From positions 1,612,001-1,676,000 of the forward strand of contig NZ_CP132334.1 in NCBI RefSeq assembly GCF_030758415.1: a stretch of DNA of 64,000 nt, read 5' to 3'. Under the pieces are notes generated by a model that was given only the letters and a program-made list of their open reading frames with translations, did no database searches and was not told the origin of the DNA. The stretch's first letter is position 1. Every line of letters starts with the position of its first letter. Source of the DNA: Parvularcula sp. IMCC14364 (GTDB lineage: Bacteria; Pseudomonadota; Alphaproteobacteria; Caulobacterales; Parvularculaceae). Made by a program: the position numbers and the translations under genes. This document shows positions 27,219-36,534 of the stretch, one piece after another.

Positions 27219-29066
27219 TCAGCCTTTCTTTTCCGCGATCCATGCCGTGACCAGTTCATCGAGAATGGTCAGCGGTACGGCACCATTGGCAAGGATCACT
27301 TCATGAAACTCCCGCAGATCAAAATCTTCGCCCAGTTCCTGCGTAGCCCTCGCGCGCAATTCCATGATTTTCAGCTTGCCGATCATATAAGACGTTGCCT
27401 GCCCCGGCGTAACGACATAGCGCTCTGTCTCCTTGCGCGCCTGTTCCTCTGAGAGCGGTGCATTATTGACCATGAAGTCGATGGCCTCTTCGCGCGTCCA
27501 CTTTTTGTAATGCAGCCCGGTATCCACAATCAGCCTTACTGCCCGCCAGGCCTCCAGACCCAGTCGCCCGAAATCCTGATATGGGTCCTGATAGAGACCG
27601 ATCTCTTTTGGCAACTCCTCGGAGTACAATCCCCACCCTTCAATATAGGCACCATATCCACCAAAGCGCCGGAAGCGCGGCACACCGTCGAGTTCCTGCC
27701 CGATAGCAATCTGCATATGGTGACCGGGCGCGCCTTCATGATAGGCGATCGCTTCAAGCTGGAAGATGGGCATAGTCGCCATGTCATACAGGTTCACATA
27801 ATAAATGCCGGGCCGTGAGCCATCTTCTGCCGGTCGGTTATAAAAGGCGATACCCGCCGCCTGCTCCCGGAATGGCTCTACCCGTTTGACGATAAGGTCT
27901 GCTTTGGGCTTGGTAATAAACAATGTATCAAGCCGGGCCTTCATATCATCAATGACGTCGGTTGCCCGGTCCAGATATTGCTGGCGCCCCTCATCCGTAT
28001 TCGGATAGTAAAATTGCGGGTCAGTGCGTAAAAACGCGAAAAACTCCTGCAGCGTGCCGTCAAAACCAACCTGCGCCATGATAGAGCGCATATCGCCATG
28101 CAGGCGCTCCAGCTCACGCAAGCCTATTGCATGAATTTCGTCTGCTGTCAGATCAGTCGTCGTGCTCGCGGCAATGCGGGCGTTGTAATAGCCCTCCCCA
28201 TCCGGCAGTTTCCAGACGCCATCATCATTCGTTGCCTGTTTTTCAAGCTGCCTGAATGTCTCGATGAGCCGCTCATAGGCTGGTTTTACTTCTGTACTCA
28301 GGGCGCGCGCTGCCCGTGCGTTCAGGTTTGACTTTGCGGCCTCATCTATATCTAACTTGTCAATTTTTGCGCTAAAGTCTGCCATCAGCGCAGAGGGGTC
28401 CCCTCCATCAAACGGCGCACCTGAAATGACATTACGTGCCGTTCGCAACATTTGTGGGAAAGCCCATTTCGGCGGGAGTACGCCTTTGCCAGCGCGTTCT
28501 TCAAACTCTTCACGGTTCTGATCGAGATAGGTATCAAAGGTCTCCAGCCGGGTGATATAGGCTTCAGCGTCTTCAATACTCTCGACACGGTGGAAATTGA
28601 TGAGGAACGGAGGAATATTGGCATGTGCGCCGCCGCGCTGGGTGAAGACATAACCGTTCTCGCGGAAAGCAAAACTGCGCTCCGCCTGCTGCACGCCAAA
28701 TTCATACAGCCGATAGTTCAGCTTCCCCGCAACATCGAGTTGGTCAAGGTCGAAACTGGTCCGCAATTCTTCCAGCTTCGCCAGTTGCCATGCCAAATCA
28801 GCAGCCGCCTGTTCATCCGTTGCCTGATCCCATTTGTCGTTATCGGTTTTGCGGCCCAGTTGCGTTTGATAAAGGGGCGAGCGCGATACGCCTTCTTCAA
28901 ACACATCCTCAAACCAGACAAACAGCCGCTCTGATTCAGCGGCCCTGCTCTCGGCCGTGATAGTCGGCGCGGCATTCGTTGATGCCGGTGTTGTCTCACA
29001 GGCGGCAAGCGCCAGTGTCATAACCAGTGCGCTACCCGCCAGTTTCAATCTGTTCAGCGTTTTCAC
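27219..29066 (-). CDS. DUF885 family lipoprotein, predicted metallopeptidase
   Basis: About 615 residues. The N-terminus is a lipoprotein signal (MTLALAAC, lipobox LAAC). The body is the DUF885 fold, with the zinc motif YHEGAPGHHMQIAIGQE and downstream FGGYGAYIEGWGLYSE, matching the catalytic residues of this M3-like thermolysin-related group. It probably hydrolyses peptides at the membrane or in the periplasm. I favour the GTG at 29066, with GAGGG upstream; the frame extends upstream to 29210, with an in-frame ATG at 29081. The 280 bases between this gene and the fadJ stop hold a terminator for the latter. Confidence 0.9.
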   Translation of the reverse strand: MKTLNRLKLAGSALVMTLALAACETTPASTNAAPTITAESRAAESERLFVWFEDVFEEGVSRSPLYQTQLGRKTDNDKWDQATDEQAAADLAWQLAKLEELRTSFDLDQLDVAGKLNYRLYEFGVQQAERSFAFRENGYVFTQRGGAHANIPPFLINFHRVESIEDAEAYITRLETFDTYLDQNREEFEERAGKGVLPPKWAFPQMLRTARNVISGAPFDGGDPSALMADFSAKIDKLDIDEAAKSNLNARAARALSTEVKPAYERLIETFRQLEKQATNDDGVWKLPDGEGYYNARIAASTTTDLTADEIHAIGLRELERLHGDMRSIMAQVGFDGTLQEFFAFLRTDPQFYYPNTDEGRQQYLDRATDVIDDMKARLDTLFITKPKADLIVKRVEPFREQAAGIAFYNRPAEDGSRPGIYYVNLYDMATMPIFQLEAIAYHEGAPGHHMQIAIGQELDGVPRFRRFGGYGAYIEGWGLYSEELPKEIGLYQDPYQDFGRLGLEAWRAVRLIVDTGLHYKKWTREEAIDFMVNNAPLSEEQARKETERYVVTPGQATSYMIGKLKIMELRARATQELGEDFDLREFHEVILANGAVPLTILDELVTAWIAEKKG

Positions 29067-29274
29067 GGCATTCCCTCTCATGCTATTGTTGTTTATGTGA
29101 TGCAGAATGCCGCAGGATGACCATTGCTGTCGAGTTAACAATCCAACGGGCCCCGATGGCCCATGAACTCTGCGCTTGGATGCCCTCCAGGTCTGGCATC
29201 GCCCCCACATTTATTTCGCCGGCGCTGCGTGAAACGGCAACTCGCCCGGTTCACGCAACTGATGCATTGAGCCA

Positions 29275-29312
29275 CAAAAAAGCAGGAAAGAGATACCTGT
29301 CTCAATCCTGCT
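29275..29312 (-). terminator. Intrinsic terminator after the beta-oxidation operon
   Basis: On the minus strand AGCAGGA pairs with TCCTGCT, with an inner GAGA/TCTC helix, and is followed by six T. A second small hairpin, TTCCTG-ATA-CAGGAA, lies just before it. Placed 35 bases after the stop of the FadJ-type gene. Confidence 0.85.
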
Positions 29313-29346
29313 GATCGTTCCTGTATCAGGAATATTCCAAGCGTAA

Positions 29347-31542
29347 CTAGGCAGCTTTATACAGCTTTTCGCCCTTGTCTGCCATGTCGCGGAAGCTTGG
29401 TGGCGGGGCAAAGCGGGAGCCATGTTGCTGGGCCAGACGCTCGGCTGTACGGACGAATTCTTCCATGCCGATTGTGTCGATATGGCTCATCGGACCGCCA
29501 GTCCAGGGCGCAAAACCCCAACCAAAAATGGCGCCGAGGTCTGCTGACTCCGGATCGAAGACAACGCCATCATGGAAACACTGAGCAGCTGGCACCAGTT
29601 GAGAATAAAGCAGACGCTCTATGACTTCTTCCTGGGTTGGCTGATTCTCCGCCAGCGGATAATGCTCCTGCAGGCCTTGCCAGAGATGCTTCTTGCCACC
29701 TTCCGGATACTCGTAGAAGCCGCCGCCAGACTTGCGTCCCTTACGGCCAAGTTTCTCTACGAACAGCTCCAGCAGATCATCAACGGCTGTGCGGGGCACA
29801 GCTTCTTCACCAAGCTCGGCACGGGTTGCCTTGGAAATACGCAGACCCAGTTCCTGAGAAGTTTCATCAACCAGCGCGAGTGGACCAACCGGCATTCCCA
29901 GAATACGGGCGCAGTTGTCGATCAAGGCAGGGTTCACGCCTTCCGTCACCAACAACATTGCTTCGTTACAATATGGCGGAACAACACGGTTCGTGTAGAA
30001 GCCGCGCGTGTCTTTGACCACGATTGGCGTCTTTTTGATCTTCTTCACATAATCAAGCGCCGTCGCAAGAGAAAGATCATTACTCTCTTCACCCGGAATG
30101 ATTTCCACCAGAGGCATTTTGTCTACAGGCGAGAAGAAGTGAATGCCGATAAACTGGTCAGGACGCTCTGAGTTTTTAGCGAGACCTGTAATCGGCAAGG
30201 TTGAGGTGTTGGAAGCAAAGATCTTGTCCTTGCCGATAACAGCTTCCGTCTTTTTGATAACATCAGCCTTGATGCCTGGTTCCTCGAAAACCGCCTCGAT
30301 TACGAGATCAACATCCGCGATGTCATCATAGTTCTCGGTGGTTTTGATACGGGCGAGCATTTCTTCGGATTTCTCCTTGGAAAGTTTGCCCCGGGAGACA
30401 CCTTTTTCGTTCAGCTTGCGGGAATAGTCCTTGCCCTTCTCCGCATAGGCCGCTTCACGATCGAGCAGCACAACTTCCATGCCTGCCTTGGCAGTAACAT
30501 AGGCAATGCCGGCTCCCATCATGCCGGCACCGAGCACGGCAACCTTGTTGATGGTGGTCTTATCCACATTCTTTGGACGTTTCGCGCCTTTTTCTGCGGC
30601 CTGCTTGTTAATGAACAGGGAGCGGATCATGTTCTGCGTCTGGGCAGACTGAATCAGCGTTGTGAAATATTTGCTCTCAATACGGAGGGCTGTATCAATC
30701 GGTACGATTGACCCTTCATAAATGCAGGAAAGAATCTTGTCGATCTGCGGCATGTTGTGCCAGGTCTGCACCTGAGACATGGCTGCTGATCCGGCAAGGA
30801 CGGGAACCACACGCGGATCCATTGCGCCCTGCCCGCCCGGGAATTTGAATTTCTTCTCATCCCATGGCTGGCGTACTTTCGGGTTCGCCTTGACCCATTC
30901 CTTTGCCTTGGCAACAATCTGGTCATGTGGCGCGATCTCGTGAATCAATCCCTTTGACAGAGCTTCGTCGGCCTTCATTGGTTTGCCGGATGTGCAGAGC
31001 ATCATGGCATTCTGCATACCAATGAGACGCGGTGTGCGCTGTGTGCCACCGGCACCAGGCAAGAGGCCGACCAAGGCTTCGGGCAAGCCAAGCTGTACTT
31101 TTGGTGAATCAGACGCAACCCGATAATGGCTGGCAAGACAGACTTCAAGTCCGCCACCTAGTGCAAGGCCGTTGATGGCAACAGCAAATGGCTTTGTGGT
31201 TGCCCCTTTGGCAAGCTCTTTCGCGGTGTACCCACCCGTTTCCATCTTGCGGAACATGTTGTTCATGCCGATGGCACCTTCGAAGATTTCTGCCGTGCTC
31301 GGGCTGCCTTGTGTCTGGCTGCCCAGCATTCTCAGGTCAGCGCCTGCAAGGAACCCTGAGTCCTTGCCGGACGTGATGACCGTACCAACGATCTTGTCAT
31401 CGGCGAGTATTTCATCAACGGCTTTCTTGAATTCTTCCGTCAACTGCTGGTTCCAGACATTCATCGACTGGTCTGGCAGGTCAATCGTCAACAGCGCGAT
31501 GCCGTCACCATCAACCTCAATGGAGAGTGTTTCGTATGACAT
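29347..31542 (-). CDS. fadJ: Multifunctional enoyl-CoA hydratase / 3-hydroxyacyl-CoA dehydrogenase (FadJ-type)
   Basis: 731 residues in three parts: an N-terminal crotonase domain (about 1-200; FLAGADLRML oxyanion motif and GLALGGGLEVCLA), a Rossmann NAD domain (VAVLGAGMMGAGIAYVTAKA, then IGIHFFSPVDKMPLVEIIPG with the catalytic His), and the C-terminal dehydrogenase dimerisation domain (GFYTNRVV, WGFAPWTGGPMSH). It catalyses hydration of trans-2-enoyl-CoA and oxidation of L-3-hydroxyacyl-CoA in fatty-acid beta-oxidation. It follows the thiolase gene by 27 bases, so the pair forms a complete beta-oxidation module. FadB versus FadJ naming is a family inference. Confidence 0.94.
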   Translation of the reverse strand: MSYETLSIEVDGDGIALLTIDLPDQSMNVWNQQLTEEFKKAVDEILADDKIVGTVITSGKDSGFLAGADLRMLGSQTQGSPSTAEIFEGAIGMNNMFRKMETGGYTAKELAKGATTKPFAVAINGLALGGGLEVCLASHYRVASDSPKVQLGLPEALVGLLPGAGGTQRTPRLIGMQNAMMLCTSGKPMKADEALSKGLIHEIAPHDQIVAKAKEWVKANPKVRQPWDEKKFKFPGGQGAMDPRVVPVLAGSAAMSQVQTWHNMPQIDKILSCIYEGSIVPIDTALRIESKYFTTLIQSAQTQNMIRSLFINKQAAEKGAKRPKNVDKTTINKVAVLGAGMMGAGIAYVTAKAGMEVVLLDREAAYAEKGKDYSRKLNEKGVSRGKLSKEKSEEMLARIKTTENYDDIADVDLVIEAVFEEPGIKADVIKKTEAVIGKDKIFASNTSTLPITGLAKNSERPDQFIGIHFFSPVDKMPLVEIIPGEESNDLSLATALDYVKKIKKTPIVVKDTRGFYTNRVVPPYCNEAMLLVTEGVNPALIDNCARILGMPVGPLALVDETSQELGLRISKATRAELGEEAVPRTAVDDLLELFVEKLGRKGRKSGGGFYEYPEGGKKHLWQGLQEHYPLAENQPTQEEVIERLLYSQLVPAAQCFHDGVVFDPESADLGAIFGWGFAPWTGGPMSHIDTIGMEEFVRTAERLAQQHGSRFAPPPSFRDMADKGEKLYKAA

Positions 31543-31569
31543 AATGATATTTTCCGTGTTCGTTATAAG

Positions 31570-32781
31570 TTAGACGCGCTCGATGACTGTGGCTGTACCC
31601 ATGCCACCGCCGACACAAAGTGTCGCCAGGGCAGTTTCCTTACCGGACCGCTCAAGCTCATCCAGCACCGTGCCGAGAATCATCGCGCCAGTCGCGCCAA
31701 GCGGGTGGCCCATGGCAATGGCGCCGCCGCAAACATTGATCTCATCATGGTCGATGTCCATTGCCTGCATATAGCGCAGAACGACCGAAGCGAATGCTTC
31801 GTTCAGCTCCCAAAGGTCGATATCCTTCTTGTCCATGCCAGCGCGCTTCAGGAGTTTCTGGGTCACGAATTCAGGGCCGGTCAGCATGATGGTTGGCTCG
31901 GAGCCGGTTGACGCCATGGCGCGAATTTTGGCGCGCGGTGTCAGACCCAGTTTCTCACCCATTTCCTTGGTACCGATCAGGATCGCAGCTGAGCCATCCA
32001 CGATGCCGGAGGAGTTGCCTGCATGGTGCACGTGATTGACTTTCTCAAGTTCAGGGTAGCGCTGGATGGCAATGGTATCGAAACCTGGCATCCCCTCACC
32101 CATCATGGCGAAAGACGGGTTCAATGCGCCAAGGGACTGCATGTCTGTATCCGGACGTACAGTCTCGTCATGCTTGAGGATTACTTCGCCCATCACGTCT
32201 TTTACGGGGACGATTGATTTCTCGAAGCGGTTTTCTTCCCATGACTTCGCTGCCCGCTTCTGGCTCTCGACCGCGTACGCATCAACATCATCGCGTGAGA
32301 AACCATATTTTGTCGCAATCACATCGGCGGAGATGCCTTGCGGAACGAAATAGTTTTTGATGGCAACAGCCGGGTCAGAAACCATCGCCCCGCCATCGGA
32401 GCCCATCGGCACACGGGACATGCTTTCAATGCCGCCACCGATGGCCATGTCAGCTTCACCGGACATGACTTTTGCAGCCGCCATATTGGTAGCTTCAAGA
32501 CCTGAAGCGCAGAAGCGGTTGATCTGCACACCCGCTGTTGACTGGGCATAACCAGCCTGAAGAACAGCAACCCGGGCAATATCGGCACCCTGCTCACCCA
32601 CGGGACTGACACAGCCAAAGACAACATCGTCAACATTTTCCGTATCGAGGTTGTTGCGGTCGCGCACAGCTTCCAGCACTTGGGTGGCGAGGTGCACAGG
32701 CGTGATTTCGTGCAGGGTTCCGTCGGACTTACCTTTGCCGCGCGGTGTTCTGACGGCATCATAAATATAGGCTTCTGCCAT
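31570..32781 (-). CDS. Acetyl-CoA C-acyltransferase (thiolase, FadI/FadA-type)
   Basis: 403-residue thiolase that cleaves 3-ketoacyl-CoA with CoA. The nucleophile Cys is in [14 protein letters not shown] (near residue 90), the active-site His is in [15 protein letters not shown], and the second Cys is in [11 protein letters not shown]. The frame extends upstream to 32892, but ATG 32781 has GGAAG at a good distance and begins with the usual [17 protein letters not shown]. First gene of the two-gene beta-oxidation operon; it faces the OmpA gene across a 322-bp divergent region. Confidence 0.96.
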   Translation of the reverse strand: MAEAYIYDAVRTPRGKGKSDGTLHEITPVHLATQVLEAVRDRNNLDTENVDDVVFGCVSPVGEQGADIARVAVLQAGYAQSTAGVQINRFCASGLEATNMAAAKVMSGEADMAIGGGIESMSRVPMGSDGGAMVSDPAVAIKNYFVPQGISADVIATKYGFSRDDVDAYAVESQKRAAKSWEENRFEKSIVPVKDVMGEVILKHDETVRPDTDMQSLGALNPSFAMMGEGMPGFDTIAIQRYPELEKVNHVHHAGNSSGIVDGSAAILIGTKEMGEKLGLTPRAKIRAMASTGSEPTIMLTGPEFVTQKLLKRAGMDKKDIDLWELNEAFASVVLRYMQAMDIDHDEINVCGGAIAMGHPLGATGAMILGTVLDELERSGKETALATLCVGGGMGTATVIERV

Positions 32782-33103
32782 GGGTCGCTTCCTTTCGAGA
32801 GGCTTGTTGTGGATGACAACCGGGCGCACAGCACCTGACTGCCGGATATGGCGCGGAAAGTAAGCGTGATGCGGGTCACTTTCAACGCACAAGCGCAGTT
32901 ATGTGCGCGGATTTGCTGCCGCGGCACCAAACAAGGGCCCCGCAACCCTCGCGGGTCGTGCTGATGCCAGAATCAGGCAAAGGATGTTTTTTGAAAAAGC
33001 CATTCTATTTCAAGGCTTTTTCCAATAAAGTCGTGTGAAGTGGGATATCAGATATGTCTTTGCGACACGCTACTCTAGCCGCAAGGACGTTAAGGGGAAT
33101 GCG
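32782..33103. other. Divergent intergenic region with a 9-bp hairpin
   Basis: No gene is visible in these 322 bases between the thiolase and BON/OmpA starts. An inverted repeat, gaaaaagcc (32993-33001) / ggctttttc (33014-33022), with a 12-base loop is the only clear structure; with its flanking A and T tracts it resembles a weak bidirectional terminator or a regulatory hairpin in the OmpA leader. Promoters for both operons must lie here, but I cannot fix them. Confidence 0.6.
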
Positions 33104-34294
33104 ATGCGCGCCATCCATAAATTTCTGATTGGAATCATCGGCCTTATAGTTCTGGGCTGCTTTGGCTTTTATTTTGGCCTTTTTCCGCAAACAACACCTG
33201 AAATAGCAGAAGCGCGCCTTCTGGAAGCCGCCGAGGCTGACCTTGCCGAAGCTGGCCTAGACTGGGTGACGGTTACCATGGAAGGCCAGAAGGCTATCCT
33301 GAGTGGTACAGCGGTTTCAGCCGAAGAAATTGATCGTGCAGCAGATATTGTGCGCCACTCCACCTGGGCTGGCGGCGTCAGCGCGGGTGGCATCACAGTT
33401 GTTGAGACCGGTAATGTGCGCAATTTCTCGGATGTTGCTGTTCCGCAAGCCGAGCAGCCGATGCTGCCTGTAGCAACGCCGTTCACTTTTGTCGCAGACG
33501 CCAATGGAAATGGTGGGGTTGTGTTGCGCGGTTTCGTCCCCAGCGAGGAGATACGCACGCAACTTGTGGCCAGGGCGCAGGAACTGTTTCCTGGCGGTGT
33601 AACCGATGAACTGGTCATTGCCCGCGGTGCACCCGAGGGTAACTGGGCGCAGGCAGCCCTTGCACATCTTGACGGGCTGTCAAAATTGCGGAGCGGCTAT
33701 GTGCGCGCTTCCGGCGCTGACTTCACCCTGAACGGAATGGCTGCTGACAGCGACCTCAAGGCACGGGCCGAAACTGATCTGAACCGGACAGGCGACGCGT
33801 TCAACAGCAATGCTGAAATCACGCTGGTTGTTGCGCCCGAACCGGTACTTGAGCCAATCCCTGAACCAGCCCCAGCTGAAATGGTGAGTGAGCCACTGGC
33901 CGCCACAGATGATGCGGCTGACCTTTGTCAGGCGACGCTGAATGACATGATGCGCGACAACACCGTTCAGTTCCAGTCCGGCAGCGCCGTGATCCTGCCG
34001 GAAAGCAGACCGTTGCTCGACGCTGTCGCGGAAACGCTGGCAAGGTGTCAGAACTTCCGGATCGAAATTGCCGGCCATACTGATTCCACAGGCTCAACGT
34101 CAGGCAACGCGCAACTGAGCGATTCACGGGCGCAGGCTGTCAGGAACTACATGGCCGATAATGGCGTGCCAGTGTCGCGGATTGAAGCGCAGGGCTATGG
34201 CGAGAGTCGACCGGTCGCCCCGAACGAGACCGCTGCCGGGCGGGCGCAAAACAGACGCATCGAATTCACGATCCTCCGGGATCAACAGAACTGA
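33104..34294 (+). CDS. BON-domain OmpA-family envelope protein
   Basis: 396 residues. The start at 33104 has AAGGGG upstream. An N-terminal membrane helix or uncleaved signal (FLIGIIGLIVLGCFGFYF) is followed by BON-like repeats (residues about 45-250; DWVTVTMEGQKAILSGTA and GADFTLNGMAADSDLKARAE), a proline-rich linker (PEPVLEPIPEPAPAE) and a C-terminal OmpA peptidoglycan-binding domain (IEIAGHTDSTGSTSGNAQLS...RIEAQGYGESRPVAPN). It probably bridges inner membrane and peptidoglycan. It is followed 21 bases later by the HhH-DUF2853 gene, likely an operon. Confidence 0.93.
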   Translation: MRAIHKFLIGIIGLIVLGCFGFYFGLFPQTTPEIAEARLLEAAEADLAEAGLDWVTVTMEGQKAILSGTAVSAEEIDRAADIVRHSTWAGGVSAGGITVVETGNVRNFSDVAVPQAEQPMLPVATPFTFVADANGNGGVVLRGFVPSEEIRTQLVARAQELFPGGVTDELVIARGAPEGNWAQAALAHLDGLSKLRSGYVRASGADFTLNGMAADSDLKARAETDLNRTGDAFNSNAEITLVVAPEPVLEPIPEPAPAEMVSEPLAATDDAADLCQATLNDMMRDNTVQFQSGSAVILPESRPLLDAVAETLARCQNFRIEIAGHTDSTGSTSGNAQLSDSRAQAVRNYMADNGVPVSRIEAQGYGESRPVAPNETAAGRAQNRRIEFTILRDQQN

Positions 34295-34315
34295 GATTAG
34301 AGCAGGAGTCATCAG

Positions 34316-35221
34316 ATGGTTTGGCTGATTTTACATCAATGGATTTTGTTGTTGCTGGCCTTTTTGCTGGGCCTGCTGATTGGATGGTGGATCTGGTATC
34401 GCCGGGAGCGCGAGACCGTTACCGAGGTTCAGTCAGAGCCACAAACGATTGTGGCCGCAGCTGCTCTGCCTGAACAGGAAATCGCTGCAGAGCCGGTCGC
34501 CCTTGCAGACGTGCCAACCATGCAGGAAACAAGGCCGAGACTTTACGATACGGCCTCAGACGGGCCTGCTGATGATTTGAAGAAAATCAGCGGGATCGGC
34601 CCAAAGCTGGAAGGACTGCTCAACGACACGGGTGTCTATTATTTCCGCCAGATCCGCGACTGGACACCAGCAGAAGTTGCCTGGATTGACAGCAAGCTAC
34701 AGTTCCCGGGTCGTATCGAGCGGGACAAATGGCAGGCACAGGCCGCCATTCTGGCAGATGGTGGCGACACTGACTTTGCCAGCCGATACGCCAAGGGCGA
34801 AACACCCTCTTCCTATCAGGGGTCACAGATTGATACATTGATAGGATCAACGGGTGCGGCGGCAGGTGCAACGAAAGCCAGCAGCGCTGAAAATGCAGGC
34901 GCAGTTGACCGCGCCAGCAAGTATATTGCTGATGTGCACCGGTATGATCCTGATGCGGAAGAAGATATTATCCGCCGAATCGTCAATCATCTTGGCATCG
35001 CGCTGCAAAGCCGGGATGCCTCTCTTGTAGCCTGCTCAGACAAGGCTGAGCGTGACCAGGTTGCCAATGGCTTCTGTGCCAAGAAACTCGGTATGGACGC
35101 GGAGACAGCACAGCGCGCCGTGGAAGAAGTTTGCCAGAGCATGAAAGCAGATCGTAACAAGCAGCGCGTGACGTTCTATTATCTGCTGGCAAAAAATGCA
35201 GGCAAGCTCGACAGCATTTAG
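34316..35221 (+). CDS. Membrane-anchored HhH-DUF2853 fusion protein
   Basis: 301 residues. One N-terminal membrane helix (ILHQWILLLLAFLLGLLIGW) with a basic cytoplasmic stop (RRER) is followed by an acidic linker, then a helix-hairpin-helix-type domain (about residues 85-140; LKKISGIGPKLEGLLNDTG, as in proteins annotated NuoE-like or predicted 5' DNA nuclease). A C-terminal DUF2853 domain (about residues 200-300; IVNHLGIALQSRDASLVACS and FCAKKLGM) ends it. The first domain recurs in alphaproteobacteria beside envelope proteins; function unknown. Same transcript as the BON/OmpA gene. Confidence 0.85.
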   Translation: MVWLILHQWILLLLAFLLGLLIGWWIWYRRERETVTEVQSEPQTIVAAAALPEQEIAAEPVALADVPTMQETRPRLYDTASDGPADDLKKISGIGPKLEGLLNDTGVYYFRQIRDWTPAEVAWIDSKLQFPGRIERDKWQAQAAILADGGDTDFASRYAKGETPSSYQGSQIDTLIGSTGAAAGATKASSAENAGAVDRASKYIADVHRYDPDAEEDIIRRIVNHLGIALQSRDASLVACSDKAERDQVANGFCAKKLGMDAETAQRAVEEVCQSMKADRNKQRVTFYYLLAKNAGKLDSI

Positions 35222-35398
35222 GGGAGAACGACAGGCTGAGGTGTCATATATGGCCCCTCACAACCACGGCGACGATAAGCATTTCCCTGTCTCTGATCAC
35301 TTTGTGCGAATGGCGGCTCGGGATCGCCGACATCCATCAGCCTCATTTTTCACTTCAATGCCATCAAAAATGCTGGTAGTGAACCTTCTCCACTGTGC

Positions 35399-35475
35399 GG
35401 GCCTGTAGCTCAGTTGGTTAGAGCTGGCGGCTCATAACCGCTAGGTCGGGGGTTCGAGTCCCTCCGGGCCCACCA
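35399..35475 (+). tRNA. tRNA with CAU anticodon, probably tRNA-Ile2 (lysidine type)
   Basis: 77 bases, with CCA encoded at the 3' end. The acceptor stem is GGGCCTG / CGGGCCC, the D-arm is GCTCAGTTGGTTAGAGC, the anticodon loop is CTCATAA and the T-arm is GGGGGTTCGAGTCCC. The anticodon stem GGCGGCTCATAACCGC plus TAGGTCG resembles E. coli ileX more than elongator Met, so the C34 is probably converted to lysidine by TilS to read AUA; tRNA-Met is the alternative. The cloverleaf itself is unambiguous. Confidence 0.92.
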
Positions 35476-35570
35476 TTTTTGGACAGATAAAATTCGTGCT
35501 TTTCCGATTTTATTGCACCATGGTTGACACTACTCAACTGCAGGGTCTTACCTTGCCGAAGGAACACATC

Positions 35571-36488
35571 ATGTCCCGATTTTATCTCTGCTTTCTCAGC
35601 CTGATTCTCTTTCTTGTTTCTGCTACTGCGAGCATGGCACAAAATGAGGACCTGATTGCGCAAAATCCTGATTTTCGGTCATTGCAGCCGACCTGGTTTC
35701 AGTCTGCCGAGCCCTTCCGCATCATCGGCGACATCCATTTTGTCGGTGTGAAGGGGCTTGCCATCTTTTTTATCCCGACAGCGGAGAGGCATATCGTCAT
35801 TGATGGTGGCATGCCACAGAATGCGCCGCTGATAGCAGAAAATATTCGCACACTTGGCTATGATCCCGCTGACATCAAGATTCTCCTCAATACCCACGCC
35901 CATTTTGACCATTCAGGTGGGCTTGCGGCCATGAAAGAAATGAGCGGTGCGCAACTTATCGCGAGCGCAGGCGACCGCCCTTCCCTCGAAAGCGGGACCT
36001 ATCTCGGTTACGAAGACGTGCCCTGGTTGAATGCACCGCCTGTTCAGGTGGATAGAGTGATCCGCGATGGAGAAATCGTCACTCTTGGTGGCGTTTCCCT
36101 GACGGCGCATCTGACGCCAGGACATACGCGCGGATGCACCTCATGGACATTGACAGTCCAGGAAGAGGAACAGGAATTCGATGCACTGATTTTTTGCTCC
36201 GCGACGGTGGCCCTGAACCGATTGGTCGGCCCGCCGCAATATGAAAGCATCGTGCAAGACTATCGCCAGACCTTCGAGAAGACCCGCGACTGGCAGCCGG
36301 ATGTATTTCTGGCCAACCACCCTGATTTCTTCTCCATGAAGGCAAAAAGGGAAAAACAGCAGGATGGTGATCAGTTGGCTTTTGTGGATAAAGAAGAATT
36401 TTCGACGTTCATTGCACGGATGGAAGAATGGTTTGATGCGGCGCTGGCCAAGCAGACATCCAGCATGACATCAGCGGACGCTGATTAA
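35571..36488 (+). CDS. Subclass B3 metallo-beta-lactamase
   Basis: 305 residues. The signal peptide is MSRFYLCFLSLILFLVSATA with cleavage near SMAQ. The metallo-beta-lactamase fold has the B3 zinc ligands HAHFDH (His109, His111, Asp113, His114 in this count), GH in LTPGHTRGCTSWTL and NH in FLANHPDFFS. These segments are the B3 hallmarks, and all six ligands are intact, so hydrolysis of penicillins, cephalosporins and perhaps carbapenems is plausible; a non-lactamase hydrolase of the same fold cannot be excluded. ATG 35571 has GAAGGA upstream. The gene stands alone between a tRNA and a convergent operon, so it is likely intrinsic to the chromosome. Confidence 0.88.
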   Translation: MSRFYLCFLSLILFLVSATASMAQNEDLIAQNPDFRSLQPTWFQSAEPFRIIGDIHFVGVKGLAIFFIPTAERHIVIDGGMPQNAPLIAENIRTLGYDPADIKILLNTHAHFDHSGGLAAMKEMSGAQLIASAGDRPSLESGTYLGYEDVPWLNAPPVQVDRVIRDGEIVTLGGVSLTAHLTPGHTRGCTSWTLTVQEEEQEFDALIFCSATVALNRLVGPPQYESIVQDYRQTFEKTRDWQPDVFLANHPDFFSMKAKREKQQDGDQLAFVDKEEFSTFIARMEEWFDAALAKQTSSMTSADAD

Positions 36489-36534
36489 CGCAGTTTCGGC
36501 ATCAGACTTCATTGAAGTCGGCGGCAAGGAGTGC

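Noticed and set aside
33005-33190. 61-residue minus-strand frame overlapping the OmpA start
   Set aside because: It is antisense to the start of the BON/OmpA gene and has no ribosome site or family features.
35418-35663. Minus-strand open frame ending GGTRTPDLAVMSRQL
   Set aside because: It is antisense to the tRNA at 35399-35475; this peptide is a well-known artefact of translating tRNA genes backwards.
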